NCBI RefSeq assembly: GCF_013318015.2 | Contig: NZ_CP115841.1 | Location: 558,001-622,000, forward strand | DNA length: 64,000 nt | Source of the DNA: Agrobacterium tumefaciens | GTDB taxonomy: Bacteria > Pseudomonadota > Alphaproteobacteria > Rhizobiales > Rhizobiaceae | Direction of reading: 5' to 3' | Shown: positions 1-8,579 of the stretch, in pieces | How positions within the stretch are numbered: position 1 is the first letter of the stretch | How the letters are laid out: each line of letters starts with the position of its first letter | The notes under the pieces: model-generated | The model's database searches: none | What the model saw: the letters and a program-made list of their open reading frames with translations, nothing else | Told to the model about the DNA's origin: nothing | Translations under genes and position numbers: made by a program

Positions 1-57
1 GTTGAAAAGCCTGAAAAACAAGTATCCAGGCGTGGAAAAAGAAGGGGCGGTCGATGA
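1..57 (+). CDS. C-terminal end of the preceding antiporter gene, probably PhaF/MrpF (partial)
   Basis: Only the last 18 codons are inside the window. Frame 1 ends at a TGA that overlaps the ATG of the next gene in an ATGA arrangement, as expected for coupled genes of a Pha/Mrp antiporter operon. The visible tail is basic and carries no domain. Identity as subunit F is inferred from operon order alone (F precedes G). Frame 2 is also open across this stretch, so the frame assignment is uncertain. Confidence 0.4.
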   Translation, partial: VEKPEKQVSRRGKRRGGR

Positions 58-386
58 TGGGCTGGATCGTGGCTATTCTGGTTGCGGCACTGACGGTCTC
101 AGGTGCCGCCTTCTCGCTGATTGCGGCAATCGGGCTTAATCGCCTGCCGGATGTCTACACCCGCATGCATGCGGCCTCCAAGGCGGGAACGGTGGGCTCA
201 GGCCTGTTGCTGCTGGCCGTTGGCATTCATTCCACGGAAATATCGACGCTGGCACGGGCACTTGCCGGTTTCTTTTTCTTTGTTCTGACAGCACCGGTCT
301 CCGCACATCTTCTTGCAATGGCTGCACACAAGGCAGGTTATCCACTTGCTGATAAATCGGTAGTTGATGACCTAAAGAAAATTTGA
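54..386 (+). CDS. phaG: Monovalent cation/H+ antiporter subunit G (PhaG/MnhG)
   Basis: This small inner-membrane subunit of the multisubunit Pha/Mrp antiporter exchanges K+ or Na+ for protons. The 110-residue product has three hydrophobic segments (about 4-30, 42-62 and 68-92). Between the first two lies the [16 protein letters not shown] motif typical of the PhaG/MnhG/YufB family, and length fits the family. The ATG at 54 overlaps the previous stop; a second ATG at 57 is possible. The gene closes its operon: a GC hairpin follows and then a long AT-rich gap. Confidence 0.9.
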   Translation: MMGWIVAILVAALTVSGAAFSLIAAIGLNRLPDVYTRMHAASKAGTVGSGLLLLAVGIHSTEISTLARALAGFFFFVLTAPVSAHLLAMAAHKAGYPLADKSVVDDLKKI

Positions 387-396
387 AGTTGAATTA

Positions 397-425
397 CCCC
401 CTAATAATGGGGGGTCTTCGTTTTG
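397..425 (+). terminator. Possible intrinsic terminator after phaG
   Basis: A run of five C (397-401) pairs with five of six G (409-414) across the loop TAATAAT, followed by CTTCGTTTT. It lies 10 bases after the phaG stop. The stem is short and the U tract is interrupted, so it is a weak candidate. Confidence 0.45.
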
Positions 426-817
426 CATTACTACTTGGCATAGTATTTTATTACCCGTGATTTTTTGTATTCCAATTAGACTGTTTTGGACTGAAAAAAT
501 CATAATAGGAATTTGACTTTTGCTGTTTTGATGCTATCCAAATTAAGTGTAAAATTGCTTATTGCGATTTGCATCTAGCCTCTTCATGGTCGGCATAGGC
601 ATTTTATTAATGTCTAATCTATGGTTGATCAGACCTTTGTTGGCCATGTCGCGGGCTACAAGTTGAATCTCGGATCAATTCGTTTCCGGTTTCGCTTGAA
701 ATCTAGGGGTAGATTTCACGTTGGTTTCAACAGGGCGAAGGAGGGGCACCGGGTAACTTCACATCGCTCGATGCGGCGTTCATCCGTGTCTGGAGATAAA
801 TAACAGGAGATACTTAA
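426..817 (+). promoter_or_regulatory. AT-rich upstream region of ros
   Basis: About 390 bases without a convincing gene. Roughly 420-620 is strikingly AT-rich compared with its surroundings, with several T and A runs. Ros is known to repress its own gene through an AT-rich ros box, and this region is where such a site should lie, but I could not fix one by eye. AACAGGAGATACTTAAATG at 803-821 gives a good ribosome binding site for ros. Confidence 0.5.
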
Positions 818-1246
818 ATGACGGAAACTGCATACGGTAACGCCCAGGATCTGCTGGTCGAACTGACGGCGGATATTGTGGCTGCCTATGTTAGCAACCA
901 CGTCGTTCCGGTAACTGAGCTTCCCGGCCTTATTTCGGATGTTCATACGGCACTCAGCGGAACATCGGCACCGGCATCGGTGGCGGTCAATGTTGAAAAG
1001 CAGAAGCCTGCTGTGTCCGTTCGCAAGTCAGTTCAGGACGATCATATCGTCTGTTTGGAATGTGGTGGCTCGTTCAAGTCGCTCAAACGCCACCTGACGA
1101 CGCATCACAGCATGACGCCGGAAGAATATCGCGAAAAATGGGATCTGCCGGTCGATTATCCGATGGTTGCTCCCGCCTATGCCGAAGCCCGTTCGCGGCT
1201 CGCCAAGGAAATGGGTCTCGGTCAGCGCCGCAAGGCGAACCGTTGA
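818..1246 (+). CDS. ros: Ros/MucR family zinc-finger transcriptional regulator
   Basis: Ros is a prokaryotic Cys2-His2 zinc-finger DNA-binding protein. In A. tumefaciens it represses the virC and virD operons and the T-DNA ipt gene, affects exopolysaccharide production, and represses itself. The 142-residue product has a helical N-terminal half and a single zinc finger with C79, C82, H92 and H97, followed by the conserved [12 protein letters not shown] segment. I recognise it as the A. tumefaciens Ros sequence. An AGGAG ribosome binding site precedes the ATG. It stands alone, with repeat DNA downstream. Confidence 0.95.
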   Translation: MTETAYGNAQDLLVELTADIVAAYVSNHVVPVTELPGLISDVHTALSGTSAPASVAVNVEKQKPAVSVRKSVQDDHIVCLECGGSFKSLKRHLTTHHSMTPEEYREKWDLPVDYPMVAPAYAEARSRLAKEMGLGQRRKANR

Positions 1247-1269
1247 TTTTCTAAGACGGATTGTGTCGC

Positions 1270-1325
1270 GGCTGTATTTTCTCCCCGTCCGGGGAAAGAT
1301 GGCCCGAAGCGCCGGATAAAGGGGA
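1270..1325 (-). repeat. RIME-like intergenic palindromic repeat, inverted copy
   Basis: Read on the minus strand, this stretch matches the element at 57784-57831: a CC(T/C)TCATCCG-like start, then CTTCGGGCCA, then a CCCCG..CGGGGAGAA palindrome. The two copies in opposite orientation show a dispersed repeat of the rhizobial intergenic mosaic kind. It contains no gene. Confidence 0.7.
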
Positions 1326-1448
1326 CCTTGGCAGCATATTGCTGGCCTTGCCCCTTAACTCGCCGCCGTGACCTTTTCCCTTAGCAGGAGATGGCGGCAG
1401 GGCGCACATGCCCGCTCCATACACAACTTGCACCTAGTGTTATATCCG

Positions 1449-1472
1449 GCTGGTCCTTAGACCGGCTTTTTT
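1449..1472 (+). terminator. Intrinsic terminator of an unassigned transcript
   Basis: GCTGGTC (1449-1455), loop CTTA, GACCGGC (1460-1466), then six T. The stem is seven pairs including one G-U. It lies about 200 bases after ros, beyond a repeat, and 165 bases before the next gene. It may end a long ros transcript or an independent small RNA. Apart from the repeat and this hairpin nothing else is recognised in 1247-1636. Confidence 0.6.
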
Positions 1473-1636
1473 ATTGCCGCGCGCAATTTTGGAAGAGGAA
1501 AAAAATCCTTGTCCGAGCGTCACCTTTATTCAAAAACAAAGCGAAATCAATCGCATGTTTTTCGACGCCAAATTTGCCCTTCCCCGCGTCCATCCTCAGG
1601 TGTATGAATTAATTCCTATTCGTAAAGGAGTTGCAT

Positions 1637-2059
1637 ATGCCTTCGGACATATCGTCTTTGCCTGCCCCCTTTCGGCCCTGTGTGCAGGTTGCCGATAGCA
1701 ATTTCCGCCGTTTTCCGCCTGCTGCCGGGCGGGATGAGATTTCCCGGATTTGCCGGCTGGTCCGGCAACTGGCCGGTGAAATGGTGCAATTGACCGGCGA
1801 TCGCGTGGCTGCGCGCCGGGACAGGCGGCGCACCGAATGCCATATCCGCCAGATCGCCATGTATGTGTGCCATGTGCAGCTCGGTATTCCCATGTCAGAT
1901 ATCGGCCCCTGTTTCGGCAGGGACAGAACGACAGTCGGCCATGCATGCCAGGTGGTTGAGGATCGTCGCGACGAACCCGCCTTTGACGAGTTCGTCGCCA
2001 CACTGGAGCGGCTTTCCGGCAGCATTTTCAACGTGATGAAGGGTGTTCGGGATGAGTGA
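1637..2059 (+). CDS. DnaA C-terminal-like helix-turn-helix protein
   Basis: The 140-residue product resembles DnaA domain IV without the AAA+ part. Around residues 65-110 it has the pattern CHIRQIAMYVCH...MSDIG..FGRDRTTVGHA, which corresponds to the DnaA-box-binding helix-turn-helix and its signature. It may therefore bind DnaA-box-like DNA; function is not established. AAGGAG at 1625-1630 is well spaced from the ATG at 1637. The stop overlaps the start of the DUF6456 gene, so the two are translationally coupled. Confidence 0.75.
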   Translation: MPSDISSLPAPFRPCVQVADSNFRRFPPAAGRDEISRICRLVRQLAGEMVQLTGDRVAARRDRRRTECHIRQIAMYVCHVQLGIPMSDIGPCFGRDRTTVGHACQVVEDRRDEPAFDEFVATLERLSGSIFNVMKGVRDE

Positions 2060-2909
2060 GACAAAAAGCGCTCCATCGATACTTCCCGATCCTGACCTGT
2101 TGCGGCTCCTGCGCTGCATTGCTGCGGGCACGGCTGAGATATCGGAGGATCGCGGCGATGTGGTATTGCAGCGACCGGAGGCCGGGAACGGCAGGAAAGG
2201 GCGTCCGGCGTTGCGGTTTCCGGCCGCCACGGTGCAGCTAGCCCTCTCTTCGGGGCTGATCGAGAGACGTGAAAACACGCTCTCCGCCGCGCCGCCGCTC
2301 GCCTCCTATTTGAAGCGCGCTATAGCCAGGGATCGCGACGAGATTTTTCAGGAACAGCACTGGGATTTGCAGACGGTGGTTCTGGATGTCGGCAAGGACA
2401 GGCAGCCGGCCCGGCGCAACCTCAATAGCTCGCCACTGACAGGGCTTTCACGGCTGAAGGAAAAGGATGGCACGGCATTCTTCCCCAGCGACGCCTTGCA
2501 GGCGGGCGAACGCCTCGCCGCCGATTTTCACCGCGCGCAATTGAACCCGAAGGTGACGGCAACATGGGAGCCGAAAATTGCAAGCCGCACGAAGGGGGAG
2601 GCGGGTGGCAAGCTCGATCTTACCGATGCGGCGATTTCCGCCCGGATGCGGTTTTCCCGTGCAGCCGATGCTATGGGGCCTGAACTTTCAGGTGTCGCCA
2701 TCGATATCTGCTGCTTTGAAAAGGGGCTGGAGGCCGTAGAGCGCGAGCGGCAATGGCCGGCGCGTTCGGCAAAACTGCTGCTGCGGGCCGCTCTGCTATC
2801 GCTTGCCCGGCATTATGCGCCGCAAGCGCAACGCAGCAGAAGGGCAAGCCACCATTGGGGCGACGAAGATTATCGCCCGCCGATGGCGCCAACGATGGCA
2901 ACAGAATGA
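2052..2909 (+). CDS. DUF6456 domain-containing protein
   Basis: A 285-residue soluble protein whose C-terminal half (about 125-265) fits the rhizobial DUF6456 family: SPLTGLSRLKEKDG, then RLAADFHRAQ, and ending in a Cys-containing IDICCFEKGLE stretch. Family function is unknown; some members resemble DNA-binding regulators. The ATG at 2052 lies inside the last codons of the DnaA-like gene (8-base overlap), and this pairing suggests the two products act together. Confidence 0.7.
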   Translation: MSETKSAPSILPDPDLLRLLRCIAAGTAEISEDRGDVVLQRPEAGNGRKGRPALRFPAATVQLALSSGLIERRENTLSAAPPLASYLKRAIARDRDEIFQEQHWDLQTVVLDVGKDRQPARRNLNSSPLTGLSRLKEKDGTAFFPSDALQAGERLAADFHRAQLNPKVTATWEPKIASRTKGEAGGKLDLTDAAISARMRFSRAADAMGPELSGVAIDICCFEKGLEAVERERQWPARSAKLLLRAALLSLARHYAPQAQRSRRASHHWGDEDYRPPMAPTMATE

Positions 2910-2913
2910 AGGC

Positions 2914-3330
2914 TCAGGCGGTCAGAAGTCTCGCTTCCTCGCGGATACGTTTGACCATGGAACGCAGGCCATTGGCGCGCTGCGAGGACAAATGTTCCAC
3001 CAGCCCGATCTTGTCGAACACCTCAATGGCGTCCAGACCGGCGATTTCGGAAGCTTTTTTACCGGAATAGACGGCAAGAACGATGGCGACGAGGCCGCGC
3101 ACGATATGCGCATCGGAATCGCCCTCGAAGGTCATGAGAGGATCTTCCGCACCATCGCTGTGGCTGACGAGCCAGACCTGGCTTGCGCAGCCCTGCACCT
3201 TGTTCTCAGGCGTGCGCTTGTCTTCCGCAAGGTCGGGAAGCGCCTTGCCGAGTTCGATGACGTAACGATAGCGATCCTCCCAGTCGTCGAGGAAGGCGAA
3301 ATCGTCAAGGATCGTATCGAGAGAGGCCAT
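2914..3330 (-). CDS. sufE: SufE-like cysteine desulfuration protein
   Basis: SufE accepts sulfur from the SufS cysteine desulfurase for Fe-S cluster assembly. From MASLDTIL the product has 138 residues, the usual SufE length, with the conserved sulfur-accepting cysteine C48 in KVQGCASQVWL and the DLAEDKRTPENKV segment ahead of it. An ATG ten codons upstream (3360) is possible; neither start has a clear ribosome binding site, and 3330 was preferred for family length. It stands apart from any suf operon, which is common in rhizobia. Confidence 0.85.
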   Translation of the reverse strand: MASLDTILDDFAFLDDWEDRYRYVIELGKALPDLAEDKRTPENKVQGCASQVWLVSHSDGAEDPLMTFEGDSDAHIVRGLVAIVLAVYSGKKASEIAGLDAIEVFDKIGLVEHLSSQRANGLRSMVKRIREEARLLTA

Positions 3331-3413
3331 GTTGCGCGCCGTATCGTTCGTTATTGCCATGCTTTGCTACGATATAGGGCAAGTGTGGACGGTTTTGAAC
3401 CATGCGGACCATG

Positions 3414-3444
3414 AAAAAGCCCACGGAAACAGGTTTCCGTGGGC
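3414..3444 (-). terminator. Rho-independent terminator of the DUF5330 gene
   Basis: Perfect 12-base inverted repeat (3419-3430 and 3433-3444; GCCCACGGAAAC and its complement) with a two-base centre. Read on the minus strand it is followed by five T. It lies 80 bases beyond the stop of the DUF5330 gene and before sufE, so it separates the two. Confidence 0.85.
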
Positions 3445-3525
3445 AAGTTTGGCAGGCAGTCACGCAGGCGGACATATCCGGCTGCAGAGAAGGGGCGGCG
3501 CGGCGTCAAGCGGCGGCGCAAAATA

Positions 3526-3951
3526 TCAGGGGGTGGGGCGCTTCTGCGGCAGGGGAATGATGGTGCCGGTCTTCAGCATGTCGGCATTCCCAGGGAATTC
3601 GACGCTGATCGCCGGTGCTGCGGCCAGTTTTTCGCTCTCGCTGGCGAGTTCGGCTGCGGGTGCCGTTTTATCACCGGATGCAAGCTGCGCGTCGAGCAAT
3701 TCATAGGCGACCTTGGCGCCTTCCTTTGCCCGTTCACCGAGCGCGTGGAAGGTTTCGGCGCCCTTGACGCAGACGTCGGGTTTTTCGATGCAGATGGCGC
3801 TGACATAACGATAGGCCTCACCGGCTGCCGAAACGGCGCTGGGAATATCGAATGCCGAAGGTTCCTTGGTCGGATCGTTGCTGCTACCGAAATAGGACAG
3901 CGCGACCAGCACCAGCGAAAACCAGAATGTTCCTTTGATCAGAAACCACAT
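3526..3951 (-). CDS. DUF5330 domain-containing membrane-anchored protein
   Basis: 141 residues from MWFLIKG. One N-terminal hydrophobic segment (about 2-20) is followed by a mainly helical periplasmic-type domain with two cysteines (IEKPDVC, AICIEK) and a low-complexity Ala/Glu/Pro tail. It fits rhizobial DUF5330 proteins of unknown function. The open frame extends 45 codons upstream, but the ATG at 3951 begins directly with the membrane segment. It is divergent from the DivJ-like kinase. Confidence 0.65.
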   Translation of the reverse strand: MWFLIKGTFWFSLVLVALSYFGSSNDPTKEPSAFDIPSAVSAAGEAYRYVSAICIEKPDVCVKGAETFHALGERAKEGAKVAYELLDAQLASGDKTAPAAELASESEKLAAAPAISVEFPGNADMLKTGTIIPLPQKRPTP

Positions 3952-4273
3952 TGTCAGACTACCCTGCCAGATGATCTTTGTTTTGAAGCCCCGCCCGTTT
4001 TGGGTCATCGGCCTTTGTCCCGTTTTTCGGGCTTGGAGAGAAGCTACAGACGACCGGCGAACAGCCAATTGCAAAAAGCCGCGCAATTTAATTCAAATTG
4101 TATCTATTCTCCTCGCATCGGGACCGGCTCCAGCAATTCCGTCGCATTTTAACAGTCCATGTTAAGCATAATTGCGACAGATGCCGTCTGTTCCGGGCAA
4201 AAGTGCTCACCCGTGCTGCCACAAAGGTTAACGCGATGGCAAAAATAAAGCGAAATCCGTCGCTTACCCGTCA

Positions 4274-4281
4274 TTAACCAT
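4274..4281 (+). promoter_or_regulatory. CtrA half-site (TTAACCAT) upstream of the DivJ-like kinase gene
   Basis: TTAACCAT is the eight-base CtrA recognition element described in Caulobacter and relatives. It lies about 150 bases before the kinase start, in a 470-base gap (3952-4421) that otherwise holds no gene. A single octamer can occur by chance; the cell-cycle context makes it worth listing. Confidence 0.4.
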
Positions 4282-4421
4282 GATTGTCAAAGCTTGGTTG
4301 AAATGCTCCGTAATGGGACTGCGGCGCATTTCGAGGCTGTTTGGTGCCGTTCTTTTTATCCATTCCTTAAGCCGCGGGCTTCTATTGTCGGAGCCGTTAG
4401 ATCCGTCTCAGGGATTCAGGT

Positions 4422-5966
4422 TTGGTATTGCGTAATATGAGAAAAAAAGCGGTCGCATTGGTCGACCATGCCGCAGGCAGATGGCTTGCGCGTATGGAGG
4501 AGGACGCCGAAAGGCGTGCCGGCACCGTTGCGCGCCTGCGCCGCCTGTTTGCCTTCAGCGCCGTCGGCTTTCTGGTCGTTCCCGCCCTGTTCAGCCTCGT
4601 CTTCAGCCCCGCCATCGCGCTGCCCATCGGCGCCGCTCTGGTGCTGGCGCTCTATCTGGCCGCAGCCGCCCTGTTGATCGCCTTTTCGCGTCCTGCCCGT
4701 GGCGCAGCGTCCCTGTCCGCTCAAGCCGGCGACGATGACCTCGTTGCGGCATCACAGGTGCCCGGCCTCGTGCTCACCATCAATGAAAACGGCCTCGTCG
4801 AGCGCGTCTCCGGCCGCGACCTTGAAACGTTTCCAGCCGATCTTCAGGCCTGCAAGGGCCATGTCTTTGCCGAATATGTCTATGTTTCTGATCGGATCGA
4901 GCTGATGCAGGCTTTCGACCTTCTGCGGCAGGGCGAGGAAAAGTCCAGCGTGGAACTGCGGTTCGAAACCGGCGCGAAATCGCGCCAGGCGCAGTTCATC
5001 CACGCGCGTATGGAAATGACGGCGATCCGCAATGCGGCCGGCAGGCTACGCCGCGTCGTCGCCCAGCTCTCCGACGTTACCGAGATGGAACTTCTGCGCC
5101 GCGATGTCGCCCGCAAGGCGGCGGAGGCGGAATCGGCCAACGACGCCAAGTCGCGGTTCCTCGCTGCCGTCAGCCACGAGCTGCGCACCCCGCTCAACGC
5201 CGTCCTCGGCTTTTCCGACATTCTGGCGGGCGAATATTTCGGCCGGCTGGAAAACGACCGCCAGCGGGAATATGTCGGCTTGATCCGCCAGTCCGGCGCG
5301 CATCTCCTGTCGGTGGTCAACACCATGCTGGATATGAGCAAGCTGGAAGCGGGCCGTTACGAGCTGATGATGGAAAGCTTCCCGATCGGCGAAACCATCT
5401 CGTCCTGCGAGGCCATGCTAGGCTTGCAGGCGAAGGAAAAAGGTCTGACATTGACCAGCCGCATCCAGCGCGGTATCGGCGAAATCTCCGCCGACCAGCG
5501 CGCCATCCGCCAGGTTCTCATCAATCTGGCCGGTAACGCCATCAAGTTCACCGATGCCGGCGGTGTAGTGTCGATCGATGCTGCGCGTGAAGGCAGGATG
5601 CTGAAACTGACGGTCAGCGATACCGGCATCGGCATCGCATCCGACAAGATTGAACTCCTGGGCCAGCCTTTCATGCAGGTCCAGAATGAATATACCCGTC
5701 GCTATGAGGGCACGGGTCTGGGATTGTCCCTGGTCAAGGGTCTGGTAGCACTGCATGGCGGCACTTTCGCCATCACCAGCCAGCCCGGCGCGGGGACGGT
5801 CGTAACGATCATGTTGCCTGCCGACGGTTCCGGCATGGCAGGTGGCGAAAACGCTGAAACCGAATGCATGGTGGAGTTTCCGCCGCGCATCAAACGGCTC
5901 GGCGAAATGGCCGCGATTATGAGGAAGGATGGTGACGATGGCCCCGCGAAAGCGAAAATCGCCTAA
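4422..5966 (+). CDS. divJ: DivJ-like sensor histidine kinase (PdhS/PleC/DivJ family)
   Basis: A membrane-bound kinase of the group that phosphorylates the polarity regulator DivK and so controls CtrA. The 514-residue product has two membrane segments (about 44-64 and 66-88), a PAS-like region (about 110-220), a HisKA domain with H252 in AAVSHELRTPLNAVLGF, and an HATPase domain with NLAGNAIKF, DTGIGI and GTGLGLSL. The HisKA sequence and the DUF1491 and peptidoglycan-binding neighbours point to DivJ rather than PleC. TTG at 4422 or 4428, or ATG at 4437, could be the start. Confidence 0.75.
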   Translation: MVLRNMRKKAVALVDHAAGRWLARMEEDAERRAGTVARLRRLFAFSAVGFLVVPALFSLVFSPAIALPIGAALVLALYLAAAALLIAFSRPARGAASLSAQAGDDDLVAASQVPGLVLTINENGLVERVSGRDLETFPADLQACKGHVFAEYVYVSDRIELMQAFDLLRQGEEKSSVELRFETGAKSRQAQFIHARMEMTAIRNAAGRLRRVVAQLSDVTEMELLRRDVARKAAEAESANDAKSRFLAAVSHELRTPLNAVLGFSDILAGEYFGRLENDRQREYVGLIRQSGAHLLSVVNTMLDMSKLEAGRYELMMESFPIGETISSCEAMLGLQAKEKGLTLTSRIQRGIGEISADQRAIRQVLINLAGNAIKFTDAGGVVSIDAAREGRMLKLTVSDTGIGIASDKIELLGQPFMQVQNEYTRRYEGTGLGLSLVKGLVALHGGTFAITSQPGAGTVVTIMLPADGSGMAGGENAETECMVEFPPRIKRLGEMAAIMRKDGDDGPAKAKIA

Positions 5967-6861
5967 GAAAACAACGGCCCAGATTGGCGCCGGGATTGTT
6001 TCCTTGGTGGTTTCGGCCATCGGGCGCGAACTCCTGCGCCGTCCGAAACTGGTGGGCGGCTCAGGCGCCTTCGTGGTCGTCTTCGGTTTTGTCGCCGCCA
6101 ACGCGCTCTGGTACCAGCCGGGCGTTCACCCGTCTCCTTTCCTGCGTACCCGCGATGCGGCAAACCCGAACGGCATTGCCGGCTATCGCGCGGCGGAGCC
6201 GCTCGGCACGCAGGGCCATGTCACGACCTTCCGCATAGAACGCCCGAGCGAAACCGAAACGGCACAGCAACCGGCGGCCGCAACGGCGACGCCCGCGACA
6301 TCGGTTGCGGCGGAAAACCAGAAGCCGCAGCAGATCGTTGCCGATATTCAGGCCGAACTTAAAAAACGAGGGCTTTACGAAGGCGAGGCGGACGGCAAGA
6401 TGGGACCGCGCACGGCTGCCGCCATCATGTTCTTCGAAGTAACACTCGGCATGGAACAGACCGGCGAACCGACGACACGGGTGCTGGCGGCGCTCAGGAT
6501 CGACGGCGCAACCGTCGCCGCAATTCCGAAGGATCGGCCTTCCGACGCCAACACCGGCGGCGGCGTTGAGATCGACCCGGTCGCGGCCGCAATCCGCAAG
6601 GCTGAAGCGCCTCGTCCCAAGGCCGAACCGGTCTCCTTGAACAGCGCTGCCGCCGCTTCAAAGCCGGTGAGCCGCGATCTGATTGCAAAGATCCAGCAGG
6701 GACTGATCAACATCGCCTATGCCGATGTGAAGGTGGACGGTGTGGCCGGCGAGCAGACCCGCAACGCCATCCGCCATTTCGAAAAACACTACCGCCTGCC
6801 GGAGACCGGTGAACCCAGCGAAGCCGTGCTGAAGAAGCTGAAATCGATCGGGGCGCTTTAG
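5938..6861 (+). CDS. Peptidoglycan-binding domain protein, membrane anchored
   Basis: 307 residues: a basic N-terminus, one membrane segment (about 40-60), a Pro/Ala/Thr-rich linker, then two PG_binding_1 modules (about 123-180 and 240-302), each with the family pattern of helix, DG-x-x-G, T-x-x-A and a hydrophobic helix. It should be anchored in the inner membrane and reach the wall. AGGAAGG at 5922-5928 is well spaced for the ATG at 5938 rather than 5929. The gene overlaps the end of the DivJ-like kinase by 29 bases, so the two are probably co-expressed. Confidence 0.8.
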   Translation: MAPRKRKSPKKTTAQIGAGIVSLVVSAIGRELLRRPKLVGGSGAFVVVFGFVAANALWYQPGVHPSPFLRTRDAANPNGIAGYRAAEPLGTQGHVTTFRIERPSETETAQQPAAATATPATSVAAENQKPQQIVADIQAELKKRGLYEGEADGKMGPRTAAAIMFFEVTLGMEQTGEPTTRVLAALRIDGATVAAIPKDRPSDANTGGGVEIDPVAAAIRKAEAPRPKAEPVSLNSAAAASKPVSRDLIAKIQQGLINIAYADVKVDGVAGEQTRNAIRHFEKHYRLPETGEPSEAVLKKLKSIGAL

Positions 6862-6880
6862 GGGACTGGGTCTCAACTCT

Positions 6881-6911
6881 CCCCATTCCTGTGACAAGCG
6901 CAGGAACGAGG
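6881..6911. repeat. Intergenic palindromic repeat, family A (copy 1)
   Basis: CATTCCTG, TGACAAGCG, CAGGAACGAGG: a degenerate member of the dispersed palindrome found best preserved at 12473-12505. It lies between the peptidoglycan-binding gene and the DUF1491 gene. Confidence 0.6.
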
Positions 6912-6973
6912 AAAGAAGAGAGCGAAACAACACGGACAGGCAGCGGCCTGCCGCTTCCATCGAAAGCACCCCA

Positions 6974-7327
6974 ATGCGCCTCAAATCCGAAATCTTCGTA
7001 TCAGCCCTTATCCGCCGCGTGTTTTCCGCTGGTGGCTTTGCCGCTGTCGAAAAGAAGGGTGCGGAAGAGGCCGGTGCGATCTTCATCCGCCAGCGCCTTC
7101 GTGATGGCCGCGAAAACCTCTATGGACCCGCGCCGCAGAGTTTTGCCGAGGACGAGGAGGTCCGGGCCGAACGCCGTTTCGAGACGCGCCTTGCGGGTGT
7201 GGAGGGGGAGGAAAGTGCTGCTCTTCTCGAAAGGGAGCGGCGCTTCGACAGCGATCTGTGGGTCGTCGAGATCGAAACGGACGAGATCGGCACTCTCCTG
7301 ACGCTGGTGGACCAACCGAAGATTTAA
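6974..7327 (+). CDS. DUF1491 family protein
   Basis: A 117-residue soluble protein beginning MRLKSEIFVSALIRR and including the AGAIFIRQR and LYGPAPQS segments that mark DUF1491, an alphaproteobacterial family of unknown function. Its presence next to the DivJ-like gene is a conserved rhizobial arrangement as far as I recall. A hairpin follows 19 bases after the stop. Confidence 0.8.
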   Translation: MRLKSEIFVSALIRRVFSAGGFAAVEKKGAEEAGAIFIRQRLRDGRENLYGPAPQSFAEDEEVRAERRFETRLAGVEGEESAALLERERRFDSDLWVVEIETDEIGTLLTLVDQPKI

Positions 7328-7345
7328 AGCGTGCATCAGCTTTGC

Positions 7346-7364
7346 GCCCGGAATTGCTCCGGGC
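7346..7364. terminator. Hairpin between convergent DUF1491 and DUF2336 genes
   Basis: GCCCGGA (7346-7352), loop ATTGC, TCCGGGC (7358-7364): a perfect seven-pair stem in the 58-base gap between two convergent genes. There is no U tract on either side, so its role as a terminator is only likely from its position. Confidence 0.5.
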
Positions 7365-7385
7365 GAGGGGTGGCCGCCTTAACCC

Positions 7386-8294
7386 TCACGTCCCCGTTCT
7401 GTGAATGACAGGTGCGCTGTGGTTCGGTCGTTCGCGGCCGTGGGTGTAGCTGTCGGCGCGCCGCCAGCTTTCCACCCGCTCTTCGCATTCAATGATTTCG
7501 AGGCGGTCAAGCATGGCCTCGGCGCGGCTCATATCGCCTTCTGCGGCGGCAAGATGCGGATAGAAGCATTGCAATATGAAGGCGGCTTCGGAAAATTCCA
7601 TGCCGAGCCCGATCAGGGTGGTGGCGAGCTGCGTGCCTGATATGTCGAGCATGATGCGCTCCGACAGCCAGTAGCTGGACGACAGCGAATCCGCCAGCGT
7701 CACCGCAAACTGCCGCGCATCACGCTCGCGCGCGAACCGCACGAGCAGCGCTTCCTGCACGTCACTCAGGCGGCGCAGGCCAAGAACGTCGCTTTCCGGG
7801 CGGCTGAGCTGATGCGCCATCCGTTTGATGCGCTGGCGCATTTCCTCTTCCACGGCGGTGGATTTGATCTGCGCGTCTGCCGGCTGCGCAATGGCGGGCT
7901 CCGGCATGGCGGGAGGCGTCGCGTCATCGGGTCGCTTCAGGTCTTCCATGTGCCGCAGGCCGACTAGCGCGTCGATGACGGTCGGCGACAGGTCCTCGCG
8001 CCGCACGATGGCGCGCGCATGGGCGGCCCCTTGCGTGCGGGCAATGGTGATCAGCGTGTCGTCATCAAGGCACTTCGACGAAATCAGGAAGGGGGCGGCA
8101 ATGGAAATCGGCTGGCAGGCGATGAAGAAGGCAACCGCCGAAGGCACGTTGGGATGCTGGGAAAGCGCTGCAATGGCTTCCCGCTTGGCCTCTTCGGTGG
8201 AAGCGTTGAAAAGCGGCATGAAAAGCTCGGCAAACTGCCGAAGGTCCGTTTTTGACGGATGGGGAACAGTCTCAAAATTCGTGACAGTGGCCAT
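7386..8294 (-). CDS. DUF2336 domain-containing protein
   Basis: 302 residues from MATVTNFE. It is alpha-helical with repeat-like segments (LSQHPNVPSAVAFFIA, LTLADSLSSSYWLSER) typical of DUF2336, an alphaproteobacterial family of unknown function. GAGGAAG on the minus strand is spaced better for a GTG three codons upstream (8303) than for the ATG at 8294, so the start is unsettled. A CtrA-type box lies about 280 bases upstream. Confidence 0.75.
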   Translation of the reverse strand: MATVTNFETVPHPSKTDLRQFAELFMPLFNASTEEAKREAIAALSQHPNVPSAVAFFIACQPISIAAPFLISSKCLDDDTLITIARTQGAAHARAIVRREDLSPTVIDALVGLRHMEDLKRPDDATPPAMPEPAIAQPADAQIKSTAVEEEMRQRIKRMAHQLSRPESDVLGLRRLSDVQEALLVRFARERDARQFAVTLADSLSSSYWLSERIMLDISGTQLATTLIGLGMEFSEAAFILQCFYPHLAAAEGDMSRAEAMLDRLEIIECEERVESWRRADSYTHGRERPNHSAPVIHRTGT

Positions 8295-8579
8295 TAGCAC
8301 CACATCTTTCTTCCTCACGGCTCTTGGCCTCTCAAGTTCTCGAAACCGGTCGGTCAACGCACTACCCAACAAAAACGCAAACACAATATCGGTTCAAATT
8401 AGAGCAAATCCGTTGACACCCTGTTAACTATGGGGGGTGGCAAGCGTTATTGTGCGTTTATCAACAAGGAAATTTTAAAACCTTCGTGACGGACAAAACG
8501 TCATGGAACCTTGCCGTCTCGCCTTTGTTTTCAACGGGTGCAGCTTTATGAAGGATAAGTTGGCGCCCGGCGATTAGGG

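Noticed and set aside
621..803. 60-codon open frame before ros
   Set aside because: Arg-rich translation, no ribosome binding site, and it lies in what should be the ros leader.
4149..4165. TTAA pair upstream of the DivJ-like gene considered as a full CtrA box
   Set aside because: The spacing is nine bases instead of seven, and the flanking C is missing.
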